A stretch of 7,224 nt of DNA from Chitinophagaceae bacterium (GTDB lineage Bacteria > Bacteroidota > Bacteroidia > Chitinophagales > Chitinophagaceae), in assembly GCA_021738605.1 (NCBI GenBank), contig JAIPBY010000126.1, forward strand, positions 1-7,224, in the 5' to 3' direction. The position numbers and the translations under genes are program-made. Below the pieces are notes generated by a model. That model had not been told where the DNA came from, did not search any database, and saw nothing but the letters and a program-made list of their open reading frames with translations. Of the stretch, positions 1-7,164 are shown piece by piece; the first letter of the stretch is position 1, and every line of letters starts with the position of its first letter.

Positions 1-2
1 TC

Positions 3-209
3 AATGTTGTACCCATCAACAATGTCCAGATCATCATGACCCTTACAGCGCCCAGCTGCCCTGCGGCACAATCTCTGCCCCACGAAGTGGACCAAAAAAT
101 CAGGGAAATTGAAGGCATCAATGATGTTTTTGTAGAAATCACATGGTCACCTGCATGGACCAAGGACTTGATGAGCGAAGAGGCTAAATTAGAGTTGGGT
201 TTTCTCTAA
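3..209 (+). CDS. MIP18/DUF59-family Fe-S cluster assembly protein (SufT/YitW-like), 3' partial
   Basis: This is the C-terminal 68 residues of a small cytosolic protein whose start lies left of the window. The reading frame is open from the first bases to TAA at 207-209. The translation carries the family core TLTAPSCPAA, whose single Cys (codon at 57-59) is the conserved reactive cysteine of MIP18/DUF59 proteins. After it come a predicted helix (LPHEVDQKIREIEGI), a strand (DVFVEITW), the SPAW turn and the typical ending MSEEAKLELGFL. Family members are usually about 100-110 residues, so roughly a third is missing. Members act in maturation of iron-sulfur proteins, and in Bacteroidota they commonly sit at or near the end of suf operons; whether sufBCDS lies upstream cannot be seen here. 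The PaaD-like branch of the family is an alternative, but the ending fits the Suf-associated branch better. The gene faces the minus-strand hydroxyacid genes convergently. Confidence 0.88.
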   Translation, partial: NVVPINNVQIIMTLTAPSCPAAQSLPHEVDQKIREIEGINDVFVEITWSPAWTKDLMSEEAKLELGFL

Positions 210-296
210 TATTGATAGTGGAAAGATTCCAAAAAAAATAGTCAAGTAAAAAACCTTGCCTGGTTTTACACAAAACTGAAATTTCATTTACATTTC
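210..296. terminator. Convergent spacer with weak, possibly bidirectional terminator hairpin
   Basis: The spacer separates the converging Fe-S assembly and dehydrogenase genes. At 250-267 AAAACC pairs with GGTTTT around a six-base loop (TTGCCT). On the minus strand this hairpin runs straight into TTTTTTAC and, 5' of the next hairpin, an eight-T run (complement of 231-238), which fits termination after the dehydrogenase gene. On the plus strand the right arm supplies only four T. A second tiny stem, TGGAA/TTCCA, lies at 219-231. The stems are short and AT-rich, so this is a position-supported guess rather than a strong intrinsic terminator. Confidence 0.35.
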
Positions 297-1244
297 TCAT
301 GAAACGCTGTTGATGACAGTACCCTGAATGAACGATTTGATGATGGATAATATGGTCGCAGCAATCCTTTGCCGGGCTTCAAAACTGATCCAGGCAATAT
401 GAGGCGTGATGATGGCATTGGGCAACCCTATCAAAGGATGATCAGAAGGAGGAGGTTCTTTTTCCAAAACATCCAGCAATGCGGCGGCTATTGATTTGTC
501 CTGCAGGGCTTTGCGAAGGGCCATGGTATCAATCAACCCACCTCTTGAGGTATTGATGAGTAGCGCATCGGATTTCATATCAGATAAAAACCCTTGGTTA
601 ATAAGCTTATCTGTTGCATCATTCAGTGGGCAGTGAAGGCTGATCACATCAGCTGTTTTGGCCAGGGTTTCAAGATCAACAAAACGGCGATTGGGCAACT
701 GAAGATCCCTTGTATGATGGTAAATGATATGCATCCCCAGGCTTTCGGCCATGCCTGCAAAACAGGAACCAATATTGCCCATGCCGATGATTCCCATGGT
801 CTTTCCGTGCCACTCACGAATAGGCGTAAGGGTATACGTCCAATCCTGGTGAGAAGACCAATCCCCATTTCTGACAGAGAGATCGTGAACCGCGACCTGG
901 TTGCTATGATGGAGTAACATAGCCAATGCATGCTGGGCGACTGAAAATGTTCCATAGCCAGGCACATTACACACTGGTACACCTGCTGCTGCACATGCCT
1001 TTACATCTACACAATTGTAACCCGTTGCGGACACAACAACCAATTTCAATTGTTTGAAATGTTCCAATTCAGGAATACCTACCAGGGCTTTATTGGTAAT
1101 CAGCACATCAACATCCTTGTCTAAAGAACACAGGTCTTCTCTGTTGGTGCGATCATGAAAAACAACTTCACCAAAAGACTTCAGGGAAGACCAGGAAATG
1201 TCTTCCTGAAACAAGGTATACCCATCCAATAATAAAATTTTCAT
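297..1244 (-). CDS. D-2-hydroxyacid dehydrogenase, NAD(P)-dependent (glycerate dehydrogenase/hydroxypyruvate-glyoxylate reductase-like)
   Basis: This 315-residue cytosolic oxidoreductase interconverts 2-oxoacids and D-2-hydroxyacids and has the family's normal full length. The substrate-binding half is split: residues 1 to about 100 and the last 30 or so. They flank a Rossmann domain carrying the dinucleotide motif GMGNIG at 154-159. The three catalytic residues are visible: Arg234 in NTSRGG, Glu263 in DVLEKEPP and His282 in TPHIAW. Their spacing matches glycerate dehydrogenase. NVPGYGTFSVAQHALAMLL (93-111) is also typical of the glycerate dehydrogenase/HprA branch. Substrate within the family cannot be fixed from sequence; hydroxypyruvate, glyoxylate or another 2-oxoacid are all possible. 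After the second Rossmann strand the sequence reads YHHTR (175-179), without the acidic residue usual for strict NAD enzymes, so NADP(H) use is possible. The ATG follows the stop of the FMN-dependent hydroxyacid enzyme by 9 bases, indicating one transcript and probable translational coupling; no strong Shine-Dalgarno site is seen. Confidence 0.93.
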   Translation of the reverse strand: MKILLLDGYTLFQEDISWSSLKSFGEVVFHDRTNREDLCSLDKDVDVLITNKALVGIPELEHFKQLKLVVVSATGYNCVDVKACAAAGVPVCNVPGYGTFSVAQHALAMLLHHSNQVAVHDLSVRNGDWSSHQDWTYTLTPIREWHGKTMGIIGMGNIGSCFAGMAESLGMHIIYHHTRDLQLPNRRFVDLETLAKTADVISLHCPLNDATDKLINQGFLSDMKSDALLINTSRGGLIDTMALRKALQDKSIAAALLDVLEKEPPPSDHPLIGLPNAIITPHIAWISFEARQRIAATILSIIKSFIQGTVINSVS

Positions 1245-1253
1245 TACCGGCTT

Positions 1254-2426
1254 TTATTTAACCAGATGATTGGGCAAATCTTCTACGCGTTTGCAACAAA
1301 CCTGATCCATGACTTGGTAAAGCTGTGTTTTCAACATGCCCATCATGTGGTCAGCTCCTTCATTTCCCAATGCTGCAACTGCATACATGAAAGATCGGCC
1401 AAGGAAGGTAAAGTCTGCACCTGCAGCCAACGTGCGTGCAATGTCTGGACCGGTGCGGATACCGCTGTCCATCATCACTTTTATTTTGCCCTTGTATTTG
1501 TCCACCACAGGACCAAGAGACTTGATGGCAGATTGGCCGGCATCAATTTGTCTACCGCCATGGTTGGAAACCAGCAGACCATCGATACCCAATGCTACAG
1601 CCATATCAGCATCTTCCACGGTTGCACATCCTTTCAAAATTATTTTTCCTTTCCACCTTTCGCGGATGGGAGCAATCTTCTCAGGGTTGAGCCTGCCAGC
1701 AAACGTACGGTTCATGTATTGCCCCAATTGACTCATGTTCAAACCTTTTGGCGTATACGGTTTAAGGGTAGCAAAACTTGGTATGCCATGGTACAAGGTA
1801 TTTAGGCCCCAAGAGGGTCTTCCCATTACCTGCACAATATTTTTGAGGGTCATTTTGGGAGGCATGGCCAAACCATTGCGGATGTCCCGTGGGCGAAAAC
1901 CGAAAGAAGGAACGTCGCAAAGCAGCACCAAAACATCATAGCCAGAGGCCTCCAATCGATTGAGGATATCATCCCTCAAACTATCCTCAGCCGGATGGTA
2001 CAATTGAAACCAAGCTTTGCCTTCGGTGACTTCAGCAATTCTTTCAATACTGGAAGTTGAAACAGTGCTGAGGATGAAGGGAAGGTTGTGCTTAAGTGCA
2101 GCTTTTGCCAGTATTTCAGGTGCATTGGGCCAAACAAGCCCCTGAAGGCCAATGGGAGAAACACCAAAAGGAGCATCATAGGTATGTCCAAACAATTCTG
2201 TAGAAAGCGTTGAACCGGTTTGCTCACTCAGGTAATAGGGAAGCAATTCCACTTGGCGCAACTCATCTGTATTCTTGCGGAGGTTAACATCTTCATTGCA
2301 ACCGCCATCGAGGTATTCAAAAGCAAAACGCGGGATTCGGCTTTTTGCTTTGTTGATCAGGTCATCAATACCAGGATAGTTTGAATTGTAGGCCCAAGTA
2401 GGCTTGGCGTTGTTGGTCTTTTGCAT
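1254..2426 (-). CDS. FMN-dependent L-2-hydroxyacid dehydrogenase/oxidase (LldD / glycolate oxidase family)
   Basis: This 390-residue TIM-barrel flavoenzyme oxidises L-2-hydroxyacids such as L-lactate, or glycolate, to 2-oxoacids. Visible family residues, equated by hand with spinach glycolate oxidase, are: Tyr38 in FEYLDGG (Tyr24), FQLY with Tyr143 (Tyr129), Asp171 (Asp157), Arg178 (Arg164), Lys265 in ILKG (Lys230), and catalytic His289 and Arg292 in SNHGGRQID (His254, Arg257). FMN-phosphate contacts come from DSGIRTG (320-326) and the following LGRS (342-345). The length and the long segment at about 195-245 (rich in Trp, Phe, Tyr and Leu) resemble E. coli LldD, where this loop contacts the membrane, so a respiratory dehydrogenase donating to quinone is somewhat more likely than an O2-using oxidase. 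The usual active-site Thr (Thr155 in glycolate oxidase) is replaced by Leu169. No signal peptide is present. The start at 2426 is supported by the family N-terminus (YPGIDDLINKAKSRIP) lying just inside it. It heads a two-gene unit with the D-2-hydroxyacid dehydrogenase and lies after the susCD terminator. Confidence 0.93.
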   Translation of the reverse strand: MQKTNNAKPTWAYNSNYPGIDDLINKAKSRIPRFAFEYLDGGCNEDVNLRKNTDELRQVELLPYYLSEQTGSTLSTELFGHTYDAPFGVSPIGLQGLVWPNAPEILAKAALKHNLPFILSTVSTSSIERIAEVTEGKAWFQLYHPAEDSLRDDILNRLEASGYDVLVLLCDVPSFGFRPRDIRNGLAMPPKMTLKNIVQVMGRPSWGLNTLYHGIPSFATLKPYTPKGLNMSQLGQYMNRTFAGRLNPEKIAPIRERWKGKIILKGCATVEDADMAVALGIDGLLVSNHGGRQIDAGQSAIKSLGPVVDKYKGKIKVMMDSGIRTGPDIARTLAAGADFTFLGRSFMYAVAALGNEGADHMMGMLKTQLYQVMDQVCCKRVEDLPNHLVK

Positions 2427-2479
2427 GGCGTAAAGTTAATTGAAAGTTTTTTCCAAGCTTGATGCATGGCCTTAAAATA

Positions 2480-2514
2480 TTAGGAAAGCCAATACAATGT
2501 ATTGGCTTTCCTAA
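2480..2514 (-). terminator. Intrinsic terminator of the susCD operon (perfect 17-bp palindrome)
   Basis: Two 17-base arms, TTAGGAAAGCCAATACA at 2480-2496 and its exact complement at 2498-2514, surround a single central base. In RNA this would fold as about 14 or 15 pairs closed by a small loop. On the minus strand it begins 27 bases after the susD stop and is followed by ATATTTTAAG, a modest U-rich tail, with A/T-rich sequence before it. It lies 53 bases before the start of the FMN enzyme gene, so it separates the transport genes from the hydroxyacid pair. Because the palindrome is perfect it could act on either strand, but no plus-strand gene feeds into it. Confidence 0.85.
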
Positions 2515-2541
2515 AGAATAAATCTTAATTACATGTATCAA

Positions 2542-4044
2542 TTACCATCCTGGATTCTGAACAAGGTTTGCATTGATGTTCATGTCATACGTAGGTAAAC
2601 CCCACACAAATTGTGGATTATCTGCAGCAATACTAATGGTATTGTAATTGGAGCCCACATTGATCGCCCCCAGGTTTTGAGGAGTTCCTCTGGTGAAACC
2701 AAGACGCCATCTTTTGAGATCAAACAAACGGAATCCTTCAAAAGCCAATTCCCTGGTCCTTTCATCTCTGATCTCCGCAGTCAATGTAGCACCGGTGAGA
2801 CCGGTACGTGCAGTGAGGCCTCTTGCTACACGCAGCGTATTCAATGCAGTTAATGCAAGGGCATCGTTAGCACCGCCCAATCTGTTGGCCGCCTCAGCAA
2901 AAATCAGAATTTGTTCTGCAGAACGGAAAACCTTTGGTGCATGCTGGTAGTTGGTAAATGTACCTGTAAACAATGCAGGATTGCCAGGAAATTTATTGAC
3001 CACCCACATGTTAGGATAGTTGATTCCCTGAATAATCACAGGCACTTGCTTCAGGTAAACCTGCCTTCTGAAGTCAGTTGCAGCATACAAATTGATAAAG
3101 CCAACTGTAGGGATGAAATCTGGGACAAATTTGCTGGTTGCACCATTAAAACCCAGGTAAACAGAGTTTGTATTGGCGCCTTCTGTCTGCCGAACCACGG
3201 CACAATTGAATATCACCTCTGTGGCTAAATCATTGGTCCACATTCTGTCCAGGTTTGCAGCCGTATTCAACAACGGATACTTATTCGCTGTAATCAGGGT
3301 ATTTGCCGCGGCCATTGCACCAGCCCAGTCTTGCATGTACAAACGCACACGCGCTTCCAAGGCTACAGCAACATCTATATTGAATTTGGTAGAACCAGCC
3401 AGGCCAGGCGTAGCCGCCAAATTGGTTTTTGCCTTGCCAATATCAGATATAATTTGATCGTAAACCTGCTTAACTGTTGCCCTGGCAGGTCTTGCCTCAA
3501 GGTCATACTCCAAAACCAATGGCACACCCAAATCGGTAGCTGCTGTTGCAGGATCATATGCTTTTGCAAAACGCAAAATTAACTCAGAATAATAATAGGC
3601 ACGGGCAAGAAGAGCATCCCCTTTGCATCTGTTCAACGTTGCAACCTCTGCTGGACTGTTGGTTTTGATTTTCTCAAAACCGGCGATGGTAATGTTGATA
3701 TTTCTCAATGCGCCATAATAACCTGACCAGGCTCCATTCAATGCGCCATCATCAGCAAGGAAACTGCTTCCCCACCTGTGTGGGTTTCCGTTTCTGTTGC
3801 CAAAATCAAGCGTGGCGTTCAACTGGTCAGCTTGCACATCTTGAGAAATGTTATAAGAACCATATACCCTTCCCCTCAGGTCAGCGTACAATCCGTTGTT
3901 CCAGGTTGTAGCATCCTTGATGGTTTGAAAGGATTGAGACAATTCAATACTGTTGTAAGGATAAAGATCAAGCTTTTTTTCACACGATGCCAATGTGAGG
4001 ATCGATGCAAAAGCGATCAGGTTTTTGTTAAATATTTTTTTCAT
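2542..4044 (-). CDS. SusD/RagB-family nutrient-binding outer-membrane lipoprotein
   Basis: This 500-residue surface lipoprotein should cap the SusC barrel encoded just upstream and capture substrate for import. Residues 1-20 form a lipoprotein signal peptide ending in the lipobox LASC; Cys21 would be lipidated and is followed by EKKLDLYPYN, a typical mature SusD start. The N-terminal SusD-like domain includes the TPR-like helical segment with AWSGYYGALRNIN (105-117) and LLARAYYYSELILRFAKAYD (145-164). The C-terminal RagB/SusD domain has FAEAANRLGG (382-391), the hallmark RELAFEGFRLFDLKRW (431-446) and the terminal NPGW. Near the end the common WPIPxxE motif reads WGLPTYD (481-487), a mild departure. 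Length is normal. The start lies 30 bases after the susC stop with an A-rich leader (AAAACGAA) and no Shine-Dalgarno site, so the two genes form one operon. The substrate cannot be inferred: SusCD pairs import glycans, peptides and other oligomers, and no CAZyme or peptidase gene is in view. Confidence 0.96.
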   Translation of the reverse strand: MKKIFNKNLIAFASILTLASCEKKLDLYPYNSIELSQSFQTIKDATTWNNGLYADLRGRVYGSYNISQDVQADQLNATLDFGNRNGNPHRWGSSFLADDGALNGAWSGYYGALRNINITIAGFEKIKTNSPAEVATLNRCKGDALLARAYYYSELILRFAKAYDPATAATDLGVPLVLEYDLEARPARATVKQVYDQIISDIGKAKTNLAATPGLAGSTKFNIDVAVALEARVRLYMQDWAGAMAAANTLITANKYPLLNTAANLDRMWTNDLATEVIFNCAVVRQTEGANTNSVYLGFNGATSKFVPDFIPTVGFINLYAATDFRRQVYLKQVPVIIQGINYPNMWVVNKFPGNPALFTGTFTNYQHAPKVFRSAEQILIFAEAANRLGGANDALALTALNTLRVARGLTARTGLTGATLTAEIRDERTRELAFEGFRLFDLKRWRLGFTRGTPQNLGAINVGSNYNTISIAADNPQFVWGLPTYDMNINANLVQNPGW

Positions 4045-4074
4045 TTTCGTTTTATTTTACTGGTGATGAAAAGC

Positions 4075-7035
4075 TTAGAACTGAAGGTTTAATCCTACAG
4101 AAACTTGACTTGTGTTTGGATTGGCACCCAGAGAAACATTGGTGTCAACCTCAGGATCAGGACCAGAATAATTGGTAAGTGTCCATATGTTGCGCATGGT
4201 AATATAGAACTTGGCAGCAGTCAACACTTTGGTTTTGTTCAACATAGAATTTGAAAAATCATATGCAAAAGTTAACGCTTTCAAGCGAATAAAAGACGCA
4301 TCTTCGATCAACCTTGAATCAAACTGAGTGAACTGTACACCATAACGTGGGAAAACTGTATTATCACCAGGTTTTTTCCAGTAGTTGAGTACTGTTGAAG
4401 ATTGATTGAATCCAGGAAACTGGTTAGGGTTCTCAAAGAAATACCTATCGTTATTGATCATGTACTTTCCTTCAGAGAAAGAGAAGTCAGCACCAACTGA
4501 GAACTGGTGCAAACGTCCGCTGAAACCAAATCCACCATTAAATGGCGCATACCTTTTGATTCCTGTGTTCTGCTGCAGTCCTGTACTATTGAATGCTGTG
4601 GTTGTAGCTGACTTGGTGGTCTCGATAATTTTTGAAGGATCTGCATTGGGAGTATACCATCTTGCATCTCCAGTGGCGGGGTTCACACCAGCCCAGATTG
4701 GATAGAAAAATGATACGGGTTGATCAATCGCCCAACAAACTCCTGTATTGGGGATGATCCAGAATTTCTTTCCCTGGAACAATTCAGTTACTTTTTGTTC
4801 AACATAACCAAGGTTGGCGTATACGTTCAAATTTGAAGATTTCTTTTTGATGAAATCATAATTGATGTTCGCATTGAAACCTGCATTCTTTAGACTTCCC
4901 ACATTTGATGTAATAGCAGAGAAACCAGTTGTAACAGGATATGGAACACTGATCAACATGCTGGAGGTAAGGCGTTCAAAATACTCAACATCCAGATTCA
5001 ACCGGTTAAACACTGTTGCCTGAAAACCAATATTGATTTGCCTTTGTTTTTCCCATGAAAGTTCTGGATTACCAGCAGAGCCGACACCCCAGCCTGGTGT
5101 TGCATTGTACAAGGTTGTTCCGACAGTTGCCAATGATTGATAGTTTCCAATAGATGAGTTACCGCTGGTACCAATGCTTCCTTTAACAGTAAGATCATTT
5201 AACCATTTAACACCCTGAAGGAAATTCTCATTTTTTGCCCTCCACATCGCACCAACAGAGTAGAAATTTGCACTTCTCAAATTTCTACCAAACCTTGATG
5301 ACTGGTCATTGCGCACAGATAAATCAAGGAAATACTTGGAGTCGAAGTTATAGTTCATTCGACCAAAATAGGAGGCAAACGCGTACTCACTTCTGCTAGA
5401 GCCTGCAGTAAAGTTGGTAGGACCAGCAGAGATCAGGGTCAGACGATCATCTGTTTGACCGGTAGAACTACCACTGAATGAAGTAGCGTTGTTGTAAATG
5501 TACTCTTGTCCAGCCAAGAATGTAAAACTGTTGCGATCACGGAGCTTAAACCCATACTCAGCAGTATTGGTGATCGTTTTGGTTGTGCTTCTGGAGAAAC
5601 TCTCTGATGCATTACCATTGTTTGGTGATGCCAAATATGAAGGCAATTGCTTGCTGGATGATACGAAATCAGAAAACTCCATACCCGCTTGAGATTTTAG
5701 CGTAAACCCTTTGAAAGGATTAACCTGAATATAACCGCTGGGGTTAAATTGTACGTTGGTACCTAAACTTTGAAGATTGTCTGCCAAATAATTGGGGTTG
5801 TAAAAATTACCACCGGGAATGATATTGGGATATTTCACACCATTGGCGTCATAGGCAGAATAAAAAGGCTGACGAAGCAGGGACAATCCCCTGTTAAGTT
5901 GATTTGAACCATAAGGATTAGTCTGGCGCTCATCATAGCCACCAAAGAGATTCATGCCCATCTTAAACCAATTGTTTACACTTGTATTCAAATTGGCACG
6001 CATGGTATAGCGTTCAAAATCTGAGCGATAAGTAAGCCCTTCTTGCTTGAATGCACTTCCAGAAACATAATAAGTGGTTTTTCCACCACCACCTGAAATG
6101 TTCAAATCAAGCTGTTGCATTGGAATATTATCCTTATAATACTGCTTGTACCATTTGGTATCCGCATTGTAGGTAGCCAACAAGGAAGCTACTTGGGCTG
6201 GCGTCTGGTAACGGGTATCAATCCAGAAATCTGTCAACTGCTTGGTAGACATGAAGCTATTGAACAGGTCCAATGTAGGTTTAACAAGGCTTGAAACACC
6301 ATATTGGGTTTGAAGTGTAATTTTCGAACTATTAACCTTACCTTTTTTAGAGGTGATGAAGATAACGCCATTGGCTGCCCTTGATCCATAAATGGAAGTA
6401 GAAGATGCATCTTTCAATACAGTCACAGATTCAAAATCTTCTGGATTCAAACTTACGATTGTACCACCATCAATGGGAACTCCATCCATAACATACAAGG
6501 GAGTTGAACTTGCACCCAGAGATCCCACACCATTCAAACGGATGGATGGGGAAGCAGACGGCTCACCTGAGTTGTTGTACACTTGCAATCCGGGTACTTT
6601 ACCCTGCAAGGCATCAAACATGTTGGCGGTTGGCTTGTTTTGTAGTTTTTCTGCATTTACAGTCACCAAGGAACCAGTCACTTCTGACTTCTTTTTTGCA
6701 GCACCATACCCTACAATAACAACTTCCCCTAATGCATCAGCGGCTGATGTGACAAGGGAGGCATTGGCTGTATTGTTGGCAGCAATCATGACATCTTTTT
6801 GAATATAATTCAATGAAGAAATTGTCAAAGACTTTACTGCAGTAGCAACAGTGAGCTTGAAGCTTCCATCAGCGCTTGTTGTAGTACCGCCCTTGGAGGA
6901 CTTTGCCACAACACTTGCCCCGGCAATGGGAGCGCCATTTTCATCAGTAACTTTACCGGTTACTAAACGGCTTTGTGCGAAAGACTGTGCAAACGACAGT
7001 GATACACACAAAATCAATAAGATAATTTTTCTCAT
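4075..7035 (-). CDS. SusC/RagA-family TonB-linked outer-membrane transporter
   Basis: This 986-residue TonB-dependent barrel imports the substrate bound by its SusD partner. A Sec signal peptide occupies residues 1 to about 21 (hydrophobic stretch, then SFAQ). It is followed by a CarboxypepD_reg-like beta-sandwich at about 24-95 (VTGKVTDENGAPIAGASV...DGSFKLTV). The segment ALGEVVIVGYGAAKKKSEVTG (from residue 101) corresponds to the conserved SusC TonB-box/linker. The plug domain (about 115-230) includes MFDALQGKVPGLQVYNNSGE (139-158), LYVMDGVPIDGG (180-191) and the SusC signature LKDASSTSIYGSRAANGV (207-224). The remainder is aromatic- and Asn-rich, as expected for the 22-strand barrel, and the protein ends in Phe (VSVGLNLQF), the usual outer-membrane C-terminal signal. 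There is no N-terminal STN domain, so it does not look like a transducer controlling an ECF sigma/anti-sigma pair. Length is at the lower end of the SusC range but complete. susD follows after 30 bases. Confidence 0.97.
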   Translation of the reverse strand: MRKIILLILCVSLSFAQSFAQSRLVTGKVTDENGAPIAGASVVAKSSKGGTTTSADGSFKLTVATAVKSLTISSLNYIQKDVMIAANNTANASLVTSAADALGEVVIVGYGAAKKKSEVTGSLVTVNAEKLQNKPTANMFDALQGKVPGLQVYNNSGEPSASPSIRLNGVGSLGASSTPLYVMDGVPIDGGTIVSLNPEDFESVTVLKDASSTSIYGSRAANGVIFITSKKGKVNSSKITLQTQYGVSSLVKPTLDLFNSFMSTKQLTDFWIDTRYQTPAQVASLLATYNADTKWYKQYYKDNIPMQQLDLNISGGGGKTTYYVSGSAFKQEGLTYRSDFERYTMRANLNTSVNNWFKMGMNLFGGYDERQTNPYGSNQLNRGLSLLRQPFYSAYDANGVKYPNIIPGGNFYNPNYLADNLQSLGTNVQFNPSGYIQVNPFKGFTLKSQAGMEFSDFVSSSKQLPSYLASPNNGNASESFSRSTTKTITNTAEYGFKLRDRNSFTFLAGQEYIYNNATSFSGSSTGQTDDRLTLISAGPTNFTAGSSRSEYAFASYFGRMNYNFDSKYFLDLSVRNDQSSRFGRNLRSANFYSVGAMWRAKNENFLQGVKWLNDLTVKGSIGTSGNSSIGNYQSLATVGTTLYNATPGWGVGSAGNPELSWEKQRQINIGFQATVFNRLNLDVEYFERLTSSMLISVPYPVTTGFSAITSNVGSLKNAGFNANINYDFIKKKSSNLNVYANLGYVEQKVTELFQGKKFWIIPNTGVCWAIDQPVSFFYPIWAGVNPATGDARWYTPNADPSKIIETTKSATTTAFNSTGLQQNTGIKRYAPFNGGFGFSGRLHQFSVGADFSFSEGKYMINNDRYFFENPNQFPGFNQSSTVLNYWKKPGDNTVFPRYGVQFTQFDSRLIEDASFIRLKALTFAYDFSNSMLNKTKVLTAAKFYITMRNIWTLTNYSGPDPEVDTNVSLGANPNTSQVSVGLNLQF

Positions 7036-7082
7036 GTTTTTTGGTTGAATTGAATAATGTGATGTAAAATATAAAATAATAA

Positions 7083-7111
7083 CAGATTTATAACATTTTG
7101 TTGAAGAGAAA
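7083..7111 (-). promoter_or_regulatory. Weak candidate Bacteroidota sigma-type promoter for susCD
   Basis: Reading the minus strand, TTTC (complement of 7108-7111) is followed after 17 bases by TAAATCTG (complement of 7083-7090). This resembles the Bacteroidota pattern TTTG / TAnnTTTG with one mismatch in each box, at a plausible distance (about 48 bases) upstream of the susC ATG. The region is very AT-rich, so chance matches are likely. Confidence 0.2.
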
Positions 7112-7115
7112 TGTT
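7092..7115. repeat. Dyad AACATTT-N10-AAATGTT upstream of susC (possible operator)
   Basis: A perfect 7-base inverted repeat, AACATTT at 7092-7098 and AAATGTT at 7109-7115, has centres 17 bases apart. It overlaps the -33-like box of the candidate susC promoter, the expected place for a dimeric regulator site. The right arm partly overlaps the neighbouring larger inverted repeat. Its A/T-only arms apart from one G/C pair make chance occurrence quite possible. Confidence 0.25.
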
Positions 7116-7160
7116 CAATATACCATTAGATTTTCAATCAAAAAAGGTATCGATTTGAAC
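7113..7160. repeat. Imperfect inverted repeat/hairpin between right-edge ORF and susC
   Basis: GTTCAA at 7113-7118 pairs with TTGAAC at 7155-7160, and ATACC at 7120-7124 pairs with GGTAT at 7146-7150, giving 11 pairs with a small asymmetric internal loop. The 21-base loop itself contains GATT-TTC-AATC. It begins five bases after the stop of the possible right-edge membrane-protein ORF (minus strand), so it may be that gene's terminator, although the following sequence (ATTTCTCTTC) is only moderately T-rich. A role as a leader structure or operator for susC is the alternative. Confidence 0.35.
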
Positions 7161-7164
7161 AACA

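Noticed and set aside
644..994. 116-codon open frame in a second minus-strand frame
   Set aside because: It overlaps the well-supported D-2-hydroxyacid dehydrogenase and has no independent domain or translation signal.
1266..1805. 179-codon open frame on the plus strand
   Set aside because: It lies wholly inside the FMN hydroxyacid enzyme gene, antisense, with no recognisable domain; the minus-strand product has every family motif.
2427..2461. Promoter for the hydroxyacid gene pair (TTGG ... TAACTTTA on the minus strand)
   Set aside because: The spacing (14-15 bases) is too short for the Bacteroidota pattern, both boxes are imperfect, and the start point would fall at the ATG. A promoter is expected here but I cannot place it.
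2480..2514. CRISPR repeat or insertion-sequence terminal repeat
   Set aside because: There is one copy, no spacer series, no transposase gene and no flanking target duplication; its position after susD fits a terminator.
3778..4092. 104-codon plus-strand frame spanning the susC-susD junction
   Set aside because: It is antisense to both genes, lacks a recognisable product, and is explained by the coding constraints of susD and the susC end.
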